A DNA stretch of 64,000 nt from the NCBI GenBank assembly GCA_027315115.1, contig DAHUYQ010000046.1, forward strand, positions 89,464 to 153,463, read 5' to 3'. Source of the DNA: Solirubrobacterales bacterium. GTDB lineage: Bacteria > Actinomycetota > Thermoleophilia > Solirubrobacterales > Solirubrobacteraceae. The translations under genes and the position numbers were made by a program. The notes under the pieces were generated by a model, which had not been told where the DNA came from, did not search any database, and saw only the letters and a program-made list of their open reading frames with translations. Below, piece after piece: positions 35,879 to 44,352 of this stretch; positions within the stretch are counted from its first letter, which is position 1; each line of letters starts with the position of its first letter.

Positions 35879-38674
35879 CTACCGTGCCCCGCGCCGGCGC
35901 CGCTTGCGCGCTCCGTGCCGGCGCTTGAACTTGCGGTGTTTTCCTGATTTTCGCTTGCATCCCGCGACCGCGATCCGCGGTCGCTGCGTGATCGACTTCC
36001 CGTTCTGGCCGACGATGGTGACCGGCATCCGCAGCTTGCTCTTGCAGAAGTTCCCGTAGCCGTCGAGCGCGGGGTGGCTGCTGGTCGGCAGGCTCAGGCT
36101 GAAGCTTCTAATCGGCACGTCGGGCAGCGACGCGAACGTGGAGTGGGTGTAGCGGCCCTTGATGTTGGTGTCGCCGACAAGGATGACCGTGACACCGTCG
36201 CCGTTGAGGACGACATCGAGGTTGGGGAAGCCCGCGCCGCCGTGCGAGACGAAGTAGGCGTGGCCGGTGAGCACGCCCGGCAGCGCCGGGGTGCTCACCT
36301 CGGCGTTGCCGACCCGAGACTGCTGCGGGCAGGACGAGGAGTTGGCCTGGAAGGTCGCCGCAGGGCACGCATATTTGAGCGTCTCCGTGTCCGCGACGAT
36401 CTTCTTGGGCAGCATCACCTTGACCGACCGGATGTTCGCGTCACCGGGCCTGGCGGTGACCGACACGGTCAGCGGCGCGCCGAACCTGCGTGTGTGATGC
36501 GCGCCGGTCGAGACGCTGAACTTGGGGGCGAAGGCAAGTGCTTCGCAGCCGCTTGCCTGGAACGGAGTGGACACGCGGTCGGTCGCGCCGAAGGTTGACA
36601 CCAGGCTCGTTTCCGTGGCCAGCGCACCGCAACTGGTCGGGTTCAGCATGAAGCCCGGGTGATCGATGCTCACGCTCAGCGATCGCAGCCGCACCGGCGC
36701 GCCGCCGACGACCGTCGGCAGTGCCGCTGAGACCGTGACGCGAGCCGTGTAGGGATCGATCTGGATCTTGGCTCGGGTCACGATCGTTCCATAGTCGAAG
36801 GGCCCGACCTTTTCGGCGTCGGTCAGGACCTCCATCCCGAACGGCGCCCCGTCGTATGGGCCCGTCAGATAGACCGGCCCGGCCGGCAACACCAGTGGAT
36901 CGGAGCCCGATCCGGCGGTGACGCTCGCGGTGCCGATCTGGCTGGCGGCCGGGCATTTCCCCGCCGCGGCCTGCGCTTCCTCGCAAAGGGGCACAGCGGT
37001 GATCTGCCCGATCATCCCCGCGGGCAGAGTCGTGCTGAGCGACGATATGTACTGCTTGCCTTCCGGCCGGGTCAGGCCCAGCGTGAAGCTCGTGCCGGAC
37101 CCCGCCTTCGTGGACGAGGCCGCAGCGCTCTGGCCGACGGCGAAGGGCGGCGGGCAGGCGGGCGCGAGCACGGTGAACGGACTGGCCGCGCTCACCGGAG
37201 CCTGCCCCGCCGGCGCACTGTACGAGAAGAATGCGCCCGAGGTGCTCGCCGCGCCGCACGAGAGCGGGTTGGCCAGAGGAGCAGCAGGGCCACCCTTGAA
37301 TTGCAGCCTGAATTCTTCGAACGGCACGGCCGGCAGTTCGGAGAATGTCGTGGTCAGGCTGCCCGTCTGCGGGTTGGCATGTACGTGCCCTTCGAGACGA
37401 ACGCCGATGTCGTACGCCGGAGCTTCGGCAGCCACGAAGATCCGGTACTCGCGCCCGGAGTCCGGTTCCTGGCTTTCAGGAGTGCCGAGGTACACGGAGC
37501 CGGTCAGTGCGCCGTCCGGGATTCCGGGCGCGTTCACGCTCACCGATCCGATCACGGATCGGGCTGGACACGCGATCGGCGCATCAGTGCCGATGCCGAA
37601 CTGGCTGCTTGAGCAGGCTTCCAGATCGTTTGCGGCCGAGGGGTTCAACGTCATTCCCTCCGGCAGCGTGACGCTCGCTTCGCGCAGGTCGGGCGAGTTG
37701 GCGTCCTGCGGGTGTTCGGTTGCCTGCGGCACGTGTAGGACCACCTGCGTGCCGTCGGGCGCGTCGGAGGTGCTGCTTTCCGGTTCCTGGCCGATGGCGG
37801 GCTGGTAGGACAGCGACCCGCAACCGGTGGCGCCCACAGGCGTCTTGTACGGGTAGCCGAGGTAGCTGCCCGGCTTTTCGTAGGAGTCGACGTGCAGCCA
37901 TGTCACCTGGGGGCCGTCGCACGCGCTCGGCATCGTGATGAACGCCTTGTCGGTGCCTTCGAGGTGTCCGTTGTATTCGTAGGGGACGCCCCAGAACACG
38001 AGCCTTGACTCGATCAGTTCCGGTTCCTGCGGGACCTTGAGAATCCTGAAGTACTCGTGGTAGTCGCCGGTGGCGACGCCACGTGTTTCGCCGCCCGCGG
38101 CTTCCGCTTCCTGATGCCAGCTCAGACTGCCGTGCAGGTAGATGATGCTTTCGAGTTTGCGAGTCGAGACGAGCCCGCCGTGCACCTCGATGCCGACGCG
38201 CGCCGATTCACCGTATCGCCGCTGCACGTTGTAGGCGGGAAAGCTCTGTTTGACGGCGAGTCCGCCGGCCGCGCCGACAGCTTCGTCGACGCCGACCTGC
38301 GTGTCAGGCGGGCAGGCGTATTGTTCGATCTGCGCTTCGCTGCAAGCCGGAACGGCTTCTGGATCGACGGCAAGGCCCGGTGGGAGGTCGACACGCACGT
38401 CTTCGACGTGTCCGACGGGTTTTTCCAGAAGCAGCGCTTTTTCGGTTTCGAATCTGAAGTCGGTGATGCCGAAAGGCGGATGCCCCGCAGCCTGCGTGTA
38501 GTAGAGGCTCGGCGTGCCTTCGGTGCATTCCGAGCTGGTGCACGTCCCCGCTTCCCACTTCGTGACCCCGAATTCGGCACCTGCGGCCGTGCCGGCCGCA
38601 CCGGCCGCCAACGCGGACAACACCCCGGCGACCGCGATCGCCGAACGCAAACTCCGTCTTGCCGTCCCCAACAC
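35879..38674 (-). CDS. Very large secreted protein of unknown family, paralogue 2
   Basis: A 931-residue secreted protein, homologous over its length to the gene at 32769. The N-terminal signal has RRSLRSAIAVAGVLSALAAG before an AGA-EFGV junction. Shared landmarks are YFVSHGGAGFPNLDVVLNGD, GVTVILVGDTNIKGRYTHST, DYHEYFRILKVPQEPELIES and SVTLPEGMTLNPSAANDLEA. It lacks the Lys/Val-rich tail of paralogue 1 and ends instead in an extremely basic run of about 25 residues (KHRKFKRRHGARKRRRRGAR), which could bind wall polymers or nucleic acid. I prefer GTG 38674, with AGGAG upstream; the frame is open further 5'. Function unknown. Confidence 0.88.
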   Translation of the reverse strand: MLGTARRSLRSAIAVAGVLSALAAGAAGTAAGAEFGVTKWEAGTCTSSECTEGTPSLYYTQAAGHPPFGITDFRFETEKALLLEKPVGHVEDVRVDLPPGLAVDPEAVPACSEAQIEQYACPPDTQVGVDEAVGAAGGLAVKQSFPAYNVQRRYGESARVGIEVHGGLVSTRKLESIIYLHGSLSWHQEAEAAGGETRGVATGDYHEYFRILKVPQEPELIESRLVFWGVPYEYNGHLEGTDKAFITMPSACDGPQVTWLHVDSYEKPGSYLGYPYKTPVGATGCGSLSYQPAIGQEPESSTSDAPDGTQVVLHVPQATEHPQDANSPDLREASVTLPEGMTLNPSAANDLEACSSSQFGIGTDAPIACPARSVIGSVSVNAPGIPDGALTGSVYLGTPESQEPDSGREYRIFVAAEAPAYDIGVRLEGHVHANPQTGSLTTTFSELPAVPFEEFRLQFKGGPAAPLANPLSCGAASTSGAFFSYSAPAGQAPVSAASPFTVLAPACPPPFAVGQSAAASSTKAGSGTSFTLGLTRPEGKQYISSLSTTLPAGMIGQITAVPLCEEAQAAAGKCPAASQIGTASVTAGSGSDPLVLPAGPVYLTGPYDGAPFGMEVLTDAEKVGPFDYGTIVTRAKIQIDPYTARVTVSAALPTVVGGAPVRLRSLSVSIDHPGFMLNPTSCGALATETSLVSTFGATDRVSTPFQASGCEALAFAPKFSVSTGAHHTRRFGAPLTVSVTARPGDANIRSVKVMLPKKIVADTETLKYACPAATFQANSSSCPQQSRVGNAEVSTPALPGVLTGHAYFVSHGGAGFPNLDVVLNGDGVTVILVGDTNIKGRYTHSTFASLPDVPIRSFSLSLPTSSHPALDGYGNFCKSKLRMPVTIVGQNGKSITQRPRIAVAGCKRKSGKHRKFKRRHGARKRRRRGAR

Positions 38675-38770
38675 CGCTCTCTCCTCTCTCCCGATGAAGT
38701 CCACCAGGAGATACCCGCCCACACGCGATGTAATCGCGTCCGTCCCCAGTCGCCTGCGACACTGCTTCCC

Positions 38771-39016
38771 ATGCGACTCGAAGGCATTCGGATCGGGGAC
38801 GTCGTGGAGGTCGACCGTCATGGCCGGCGCTTCCATGCGCTGGTGACCGGCACCGTCCCCGGGGGGGTGGCGCTCCAGCCGCTGGACCGCCGCATCAACT
38901 ACCACAGCGCCCGCAGCCAGCAGGTGATCGGCCACTGGGCCAGGCGCGGCAGGCCCCGCGAGACCGATGCTCCGCTGGAGCCCTCGCCCAGGCAGATGCA
39001 GCTCTCGATCGAGTGA
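38771..39016 (+). CDS. Conserved hypothetical small protein (81 aa)
   Basis: Begins MRLEGIRIGDVVEVDRHGRR and continues FHALVTGTVPGGVALQPLDR, then INYHSARSQQVIGHWARRG. The first part looks like a small beta-barrel and the rest is basic. I do not recognise a named family. It is convergent with the DUF2600 gene and overlaps its last 118 bases; the coding signal here looks stronger in this gene. It is divergent from the secreted-protein gene, about 97 bases away. Confidence 0.65.
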   Translation: MRLEGIRIGDVVEVDRHGRRFHALVTGTVPGGVALQPLDRRINYHSARSQQVIGHWARRGRPRETDAPLEPSPRQMQLSIE

Positions 39017-40131
39017 GAGATGCCGATCCGCTCGCGCACCCGCGAGAGTGCGCGCCGCAGCGCGAAGACGATCAGCGCCGGCACGACGGGCCTGCCGATC
39101 GCGCCCAGCACCGCGCCCGAGATCGCTTGGTCGCAGCGCGATTTCGAGCGCACAGAGGTGATGTATAAGCTCGCCATCGCGGCGAAGACGATGAGCTGGG
39201 CCTGCCCGTCCGGCAGGCCCTGCAGAAGCCGGGTGGCTTCGCCCGCGATGTGCCCCATCCGCGCGACCGCCTCCTCTTCGCAGCGGTAGTAGTCGAGCAG
39301 GCTGCGCTGCCCCGCCTGAGCGTCCTCGTGGCGATCGACGAGGCTGTCCAGCAGGGTGTGCAGGCTGCCCGCCCAGGGAAAGTAGGCGCTCTCCAGCTCC
39401 TGCGAGCGGCCATGATCCATCTCCGGGTCGGAGGCGGCCGCGATGAAGCTGAAGATGCCGGTCGAGGAGCCGGCGGAGGCGGCGGTCTCCCACCAGCGCA
39501 GGTCGGTGCCCTCCGGGGTCTCTCTGCTTGCCCACTCCGCAAGCGCCAGATGCATGCCCTGGGGGTGGCGGTGATTGCGGCCTTGATAGGCGACTATGCG
39601 CCCGACGGCGCGCTGCAGCGGCGCCGCGAAGGCGCCGCGTGCCGGCAACACGTCGTAGGCGGTGCGGCAGGTGTCGCTGAGAGCCGTCAGGTAGCCGGCG
39701 TCGTCGGACGAGCCGCAGTGCGCGTAGTAGTCCTCGCGGGGCGCAGCGCACTCCGCCACCGGCAGCAACGCGCTGTGCAGCGCATGGCCGTTTGCGACCG
39801 GGTCCCTGCTCCCGCGCTCGGAGAGCACGTCGGCGTAGTCGTAGGCGGTCTGGAATGCGACCTGCGCCGCTACGACGCGTAAACGATGCGCCCTACGGGC
39901 AAAGGCACCGTAAGCGGCCGCGCCCTCGACGTTGCCTACCTTCGTGGACTGCATGCGCAGCGCGAGATCGCGCAGCAGCGGGTCCGGGATCTGCTGTGCG
40001 CGATCTCGCCATCTGCCGACCTCGACGCGCACCTGCGGAAAGACGCCGAGCCAGTACACGCAAGCCGCGCACAGGAATCGCAGCGGGAGGGGAAGGCGGT
40101 CTCGTAGAGAGATTGGCGTGGCTGTGCGCAT
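38899..40131 (-). CDS. DUF2600 / tetraprenyl-beta-curcumene synthase-family terpene cyclase
   Basis: A 410-residue homologue of Bacillus YtpB/TbcS-type large terpene synthases, which cyclise C25-C35 prenyl diphosphates. Family blocks run in order: RWRDRAQQIPDPLLRDLALR, KVGNVEGAAAYG, the Asp-rich AYDYADVLSER, SSDDAGYLTAL, LRWWETAASAGSSTGIFSF, AYFPWAGSLHTLLDSLVDRH with the following EDAQAG, and RMGHIAGEA. Acidic motifs DYAD and DSLVDRHED are the likely metal/diphosphate sites. The last ~40 residues exceed the usual end and are antisense to the gene at 38771, so they may be unconserved read-through. It lies 30 bases after the ABC permease, suggesting co-transcription. Confidence 0.83.
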   Translation of the reverse strand: MRTATPISLRDRLPLPLRFLCAACVYWLGVFPQVRVEVGRWRDRAQQIPDPLLRDLALRMQSTKVGNVEGAAAYGAFARRAHRLRVVAAQVAFQTAYDYADVLSERGSRDPVANGHALHSALLPVAECAAPREDYYAHCGSSDDAGYLTALSDTCRTAYDVLPARGAFAAPLQRAVGRIVAYQGRNHRHPQGMHLALAEWASRETPEGTDLRWWETAASAGSSTGIFSFIAAASDPEMDHGRSQELESAYFPWAGSLHTLLDSLVDRHEDAQAGQRSLLDYYRCEEEAVARMGHIAGEATRLLQGLPDGQAQLIVFAAMASLYITSVRSKSRCDQAISGAVLGAIGRPVVPALIVFALRRALSRVRERIGISHSIESCICLGEGSSGASVSRGLPRLAQWPITCWLRALW

Positions 40132-40161
40132 TGCTGGCTCTCATCAGGCACGCGGATGCGG

Positions 40162-42741
40162 TCATTCCTGGAAGGCGGTCTGCGGCGAGACTCGCGCCGC
40201 CCTGGCACCGGGCAGCGCGACGATCGCAAGCGCTATCCCGGCGACCAGCGCCAGGACCGCCAGCACCTGCGTCTCGCCGAAGGCGAACGGCGCGGGGAAC
40301 CCTGTGCTCATCTCCAGCCAGCGGCTGGCGAGCGCATGCCCGTAGACGCCGAGCACCGCGCCCACGAGGCAGCCGACGCCGAGCACGATCGCGCTCTCCC
40401 ACAGCAGCGTCCGCAGGAGCTGCACGCTGCTGAACCCCTTGGTCTTCAAGGACGCGAACCACGCGCGCCGCATCCAGATCGCGGCACTCAGCGCCGCCGC
40501 GACGGCCAGCGCGGCCGTGATCAGCAGCAGCGTGGAGATCTGGCCGAGGGTCCTCAGACCCTGACGAGCGCTGGTCTCGTAGACGGCTTCGCGCTGCGCA
40601 AGCGTCTGGACCACGAGGCCCGGCCGGTCGCGCAACGCTCGACGGACGGCCTCGCGTCCGGCCGCGGCGCTGACGCCCGGCTTGAGATCGACTTCGAGGG
40701 CGGTCGGAGCGCTGGCCGCCGACTGGCCCCAATACCTCGCGAAGTCCGCGGCGCTCAGCGTGAGCGCCCCCGGCGTCCAGCCGATGTTCGTGGTGATCGC
40801 TGCCACACGCAATCTCGCCGACCCACCCGGAGTCGGCAGCACGAACGCCTGCCCGACCTTCAGGTGACGTTCTTCGGCGAAGCCGGTCGAGACGCTCGCC
40901 CATCCGCTGGCGCGCAGCTCCGCTTCGGCGCTGCCGAGGTCGCCTTCGACGATCTGGCTGGCCTCGAGCTGGCGCGGCGCGGCCGGGGAGCGGGCTCTGA
41001 CCCACAGCCGTCGGTTGCCGACGTCGAGCAGCGCCGCTTGGTAGGGCCGCACGGCGGCCACGCCGGGCGTGGCGGCGATCTTGGCCTGCGCGCCATCCAC
41101 CGCGAATCTGTCGACAGTCAGCGTGTCGTTGCCGGTGCTGACCCAGACATCCGCTGTGGCGAGGTATTCGCCGACCGCGTTGTCTAGGCCACGGATCAGG
41201 TCGGCTCTGGCCCCGAGCACCGCGACGCTGCCGTAGACGGCGAGCGCGGCCACGCCGGCCAGCGCGACCGACCGTGTGGCGGTCGCCCGAAGTTCGATCA
41301 CCGCGAGCGCGAGCATGCTTCCGCGCAGCCGCTGGGTCAGCGGCAGGAGCGCCCGCACAGCCAGCGCGAACAGCGGCACGACCAGGCACACGACCGCGAG
41401 CGCGAGCACCACCCCGCCGATCACGGTGAACGCCGGAACGATCAGGACGGCGACGCTGACCAGCACCACGATCGCGGCGCCGGCGCCGCCGGCGATCCCG
41501 ATCACCCGGTCGCAGAGACAGTTGCCCGCCTCCCCCGACTCCCGCATCACCGAGTCCACGCCGCGGCCGCGACGAAGATCCAGCGCCGGCGGCGCGGAGG
41601 CGGCCAGGGCGGCGAAGACGCCCGCGCAGATCGCGACCGCGACCGCCACCGGCGGCACCGTCTGATCCGGCGCCACCGGGAAGACGTAGGTCAGCACGCG
41701 CGGAACCTGCCTGAAGAGGCTGTGCGCGAGCATGTCGCCCAGCGCGACGCCAAGCAGCGAGCCGCCCAGACCGAGAATCAGCGCCTGAGAGCCGAGGATC
41801 AGCAGCACCTGCCGCGGCCCGAAGCCCTGCGTGCGCAGCTCCGCGACGAAGCGACGGCGCTCGGGAACCGTGAGCAGCATCGCGTTCAGCGCGAGCAGGA
41901 AGCCGACCATCGCGCTGATCGCGGCGAACAGCGTGGTGGACTGGTCGTTCGGCTTGGACGCCTCGGCGAGCAGTTGCAGTTCGTGGCTGGCGGGAGCGAC
42001 GGCCAGGCGCGTGCCGGCCAACCGCCGCAGCTCTCTTTCGACCGAGCCCTGCTTGCCGGGCTGCGGCTCGATCAGCAGCTCGCTGACTCTGCCCTGCAGC
42101 CCGGCAAGCTGCTGGGCATAGGGCAGCACCGCGACCGCGACCGGGCTGCCGGAGATGGGGCCGATCGTCTGGCTGCCGAGCACCGCCGCGACGTTCACGT
42201 CGTGTTGGCGCCCGGCGATCATCAGCTTCACCGACTGGCGTGCCTGAGCGCCGACGTCTTCGGCGACCGCGGAGGGCAGCCCGATTCCGCCGCCCGTGAG
42301 CTGAACGTCGCTGCTGAGGTTGCGGATCGCGTCGCTCTGCAGCGTTAGCATGGCCGGCGTCACTCCCTCCAGCAATATGGGAGTGCGGCCCCGTGGTCCG
42401 ATGATCGAGGCGTCGGCTCTCAGCACCGCGGCGGCGTGCTTGACGCCGGGCAGGTGTTCGGCCCGCCGGGCAAGCGCTTCGGGGAAGCCGGAGGAGGATC
42501 GTGCGCTCAGCTCCAGCCGCGCCGACCCGATCACACCGTCGATGAGCTGTCTGGCCGATCCGACGATGCTCGTGTTCGCGACCAGCACGCCGAAGCAGAG
42601 CGCCACCCCGACGGCTATGCCGGCCGCCGCGAGCGCCTCCTGCATACCGTGCCTGCGCACCCGCCAGCGGTAGAGCGTAAGCAGGCCGCTGATGCGCACC
42701 TGCAGAACCGAAGGGTCGAGCACGGTGCGTAGCCGGCTCAT
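40162..42741 (-). CDS. ABC transporter permease, FtsX/MacB-like
   Basis: An 859-residue membrane protein with the FtsX-like duplication: an N-terminal helix (about 35-56), an extracytoplasmic domain, a three-helix FtsX block (about 270-390), two central helices (about 425-480), a second extracytoplasmic domain and a C-terminal FtsX block (about 690-850). Such permeases either export lipophilic compounds and peptides or act as mechanotransmitters. The start overlaps the stop of the ATPase gene as ATGA, so the two subunits are translationally coupled. Its partner ATPase has degenerate motifs. Confidence 0.88.
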   Translation of the reverse strand: MSRLRTVLDPSVLQVRISGLLTLYRWRVRRHGMQEALAAAGIAVGVALCFGVLVANTSIVGSARQLIDGVIGSARLELSARSSSGFPEALARRAEHLPGVKHAAAVLRADASIIGPRGRTPILLEGVTPAMLTLQSDAIRNLSSDVQLTGGGIGLPSAVAEDVGAQARQSVKLMIAGRQHDVNVAAVLGSQTIGPISGSPVAVAVLPYAQQLAGLQGRVSELLIEPQPGKQGSVERELRRLAGTRLAVAPASHELQLLAEASKPNDQSTTLFAAISAMVGFLLALNAMLLTVPERRRFVAELRTQGFGPRQVLLILGSQALILGLGGSLLGVALGDMLAHSLFRQVPRVLTYVFPVAPDQTVPPVAVAVAICAGVFAALAASAPPALDLRRGRGVDSVMRESGEAGNCLCDRVIGIAGGAGAAIVVLVSVAVLIVPAFTVIGGVVLALAVVCLVVPLFALAVRALLPLTQRLRGSMLALAVIELRATATRSVALAGVAALAVYGSVAVLGARADLIRGLDNAVGEYLATADVWVSTGNDTLTVDRFAVDGAQAKIAATPGVAAVRPYQAALLDVGNRRLWVRARSPAAPRQLEASQIVEGDLGSAEAELRASGWASVSTGFAEERHLKVGQAFVLPTPGGSARLRVAAITTNIGWTPGALTLSAADFARYWGQSAASAPTALEVDLKPGVSAAAGREAVRRALRDRPGLVVQTLAQREAVYETSARQGLRTLGQISTLLLITAALAVAAALSAAIWMRRAWFASLKTKGFSSVQLLRTLLWESAIVLGVGCLVGAVLGVYGHALASRWLEMSTGFPAPFAFGETQVLAVLALVAGIALAIVALPGARAARVSPQTAFQE

Positions 42742-43481
42742 CGCCCGCGACCCCCTCGCTGCGCGCTCTCGGGTCCAGGGAACTGCACTACCTCGGCATG
42801 GCGGTCCATCAGACGGATCGCCCCACCGCCCACCGACATGATCCGATTCGTCCGCCGCAGCGGCCGCAGGTCCTCGGAGGCGATGATGACCGCTGTCCCC
42901 TCTTCGCCGCCGATGATCTGCAGCAGGTTGAAGATCTCTGCCGCCTCCCCCATGTTCAGGAACGCGGACGGCTCGTCCACGAGCAGCAGGCGCGGGCGGT
43001 GCACGAGCGCCTGGGCGAGCATCACCTTGATCAGCTCGTCGCGCCCGAGCGCGGCCAGGTGGCGCTCGCCGACGTTCAGCGCCCCTGCTCTCTGCAGCGC
43101 TGCAAGCGCAGACCCGCGAGCCTCGCGCAGGGACGTGCCGGAGGCAAGCAGCGGCAGCGCCACCTGCTCCACCGCGCGCAGGTTGAGCGTCGGGCGTCGA
43201 TCGGTGAACAGCAGACCGATGCCGCCGTCTCGCAGCAGCGCGGCGCGGCGGTGCCCGGAGACCTTGGCCAGGTCATGGCCGTCGAAGCGCACCGACCCGT
43301 GCTGAGCGAAGTCGAGCCCGGCGGCGAGACGCAGCAGCGTGCTCTTGCCCGAGCGGCGCATGCCCCAGACGCCGACGAAGTCGCCCTCCTGCGCCTCGAA
43401 GCTGACGTCGTCCAGCACAACGATCTCGCGCGGCCCGTCTCGGTAGCTCCTGCTTACGTGCTCAAAGCAGAGCAGTGTCAT
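42738..43481 (-). CDS. ABC transporter ATP-binding protein with degenerate motifs
   Basis: A 247-residue LolD/MacB-type ATPase partner of the FtsX-like permease. Walker A (GMRRSGKS, 40-47) and Walker B (LLLVDEP, with the catalytic Glu E170) are intact. The Q-loop Gln is replaced by Thr (LLFTDRR, T93), the LSGGQ signature reads LGRDE (145-149), the D-loop ends SAFLN rather than SALD, and the H-loop position is Glu (IIASED, E203). The protein can probably bind ATP, but hydrolysis may be weak or differently tuned. ATGA overlap with the permease and a 7-base gap to the upstream PadR gene indicate one operon. Confidence 0.88.
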   Translation of the reverse strand: MTLLCFEHVSRSYRDGPREIVVLDDVSFEAQEGDFVGVWGMRRSGKSTLLRLAAGLDFAQHGSVRFDGHDLAKVSGHRRAALLRDGGIGLLFTDRRPTLNLRAVEQVALPLLASGTSLREARGSALAALQRAGALNVGERHLAALGRDELIKVMLAQALVHRPRLLLVDEPSAFLNMGEAAEIFNLLQIIGGEEGTAVIIASEDLRPLRRTNRIMSVGGGAIRLMDRHAEVVQFPGPESAQRGGRGR

Positions 43482-43488
43482 TGCGCCA

Positions 43489-44067
43489 TCAGCGCCGTAA
43501 ATGCGCCATGAACTCCTGGATCGCTTGGCGCGCGGCCATCACCCAGCGCAACTCCGCGTGGAGATGCTCATCCGCGGCGATCCGCGCGAGCGCCATCGCC
43601 AGACCGGACCAGGAGCCTGTGCCGACCTCCGCGTCGGAGGTCTCCTTCAGCATGTCGAAACATTCGCGCTCATACCCGTCGAGCGCCCTTAAGAGGTTGG
43701 GAACGTCCTTGGCGCGAGAGACCGCGACCTTCGCCTGCAGCTCCTCTCTGACGGGAGACTTCGAGACCCGCGTTTCCATCCAGAGCTCCAGGGCGGCATC
43801 CGCGCGCTCGGTGGCGAAGTAGACCTCGAGCGCGCCACGGCGCGTTATGGTGGTTTCGCTGCTGATCAGCTTCGCGGCCTGTAGCTGGCTGAGCATCTGG
43901 TAGACGCTTTTGCGGTCCACCTGCCATGCCGGCCCCAGGCGTCGTGCCATCATCGCCGCCAGCACGTAAGCGTGCGTCGGCTGCTCGAGCTCGGCGACGA
44001 GCCCAAGCAGGACGCCCTTCATAGGCGAGCCGCGCATCCATGACCTGTCGACTGGGTCCGTTACCAT
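43489..44067 (-). CDS. PadR-like transcriptional regulator
   Basis: A 192-residue regulator. The winged helix reads MKGVLLGLVAELEQPTHAYV, AAMMARRLGPAWQVDRKSVY and QMLSQLQAAKLISSETTITR, followed by the wing RRGALEVYFATERADAAL. The helical C-terminus would dimerise. I chose ATG 44067; AGGAG lies 11 bases upstream and the open frame further 5' lacks homology. It is the first gene of the run with the ABC transporter and DUF2600 cyclase, so it probably autoregulates this operon in response to a lipophilic ligand. The 285 bp upstream hold no gene that I can support. Confidence 0.8.
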   Translation of the reverse strand: MVTDPVDRSWMRGSPMKGVLLGLVAELEQPTHAYVLAAMMARRLGPAWQVDRKSVYQMLSQLQAAKLISSETTITRRGALEVYFATERADAALELWMETRVSKSPVREELQAKVAVSRAKDVPNLLRALDGYERECFDMLKETSDAEVGTGSWSGLAMALARIAADEHLHAELRWVMAARQAIQEFMAHLRR

Positions 44068-44352
44068 TACTGTTCCATCTCCTGGATCGAGTGTCGGCAG
44101 GCTAGCCCTCTGTGCGATGCCAGGCAAATCCGCGCGCATCGCGAGCGTGTGAGCCGGAAGGGCCATCGAACGCCGCGCCGGGCGGCCAGGGCGTCTGCCG
44201 CAGGGACTTGTCCGCACCAGCACTCGGTAACACGGCAGAAACATCGATGTGAAGGGCGGGCGTCCAGACGCCTCGCCCGCGCTTGCCCATGCTCCCAGGA
44301 CAAGCGCGCAGTTGTTTCCAACTGCTTGACCTTCAGCGTGTCTTACGGCTGC

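Noticed and set aside
38675..39751. Extension of secreted paralogue 2 upstream to about 39.75 kb in the same open frame
   Set aside because: The added ~360 residues are antisense or out of frame to the DUF2600 cyclase and precede the signal peptide; an exported protein must start near 38674.
44067..44085. GTAATGGTAAC-type sequence around the PadR start as an operator palindrome
   Set aside because: On inspection the two halves are not reverse complements within the same site, so there is no real symmetry.
44068..44352. Possible small gene in the 285-bp gap before the PadR operon
   Set aside because: Open frames here are short, lack ribosome sites and have Arg/Pro/Cys-rich shadow composition. 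The gap is better read as a promoter region.
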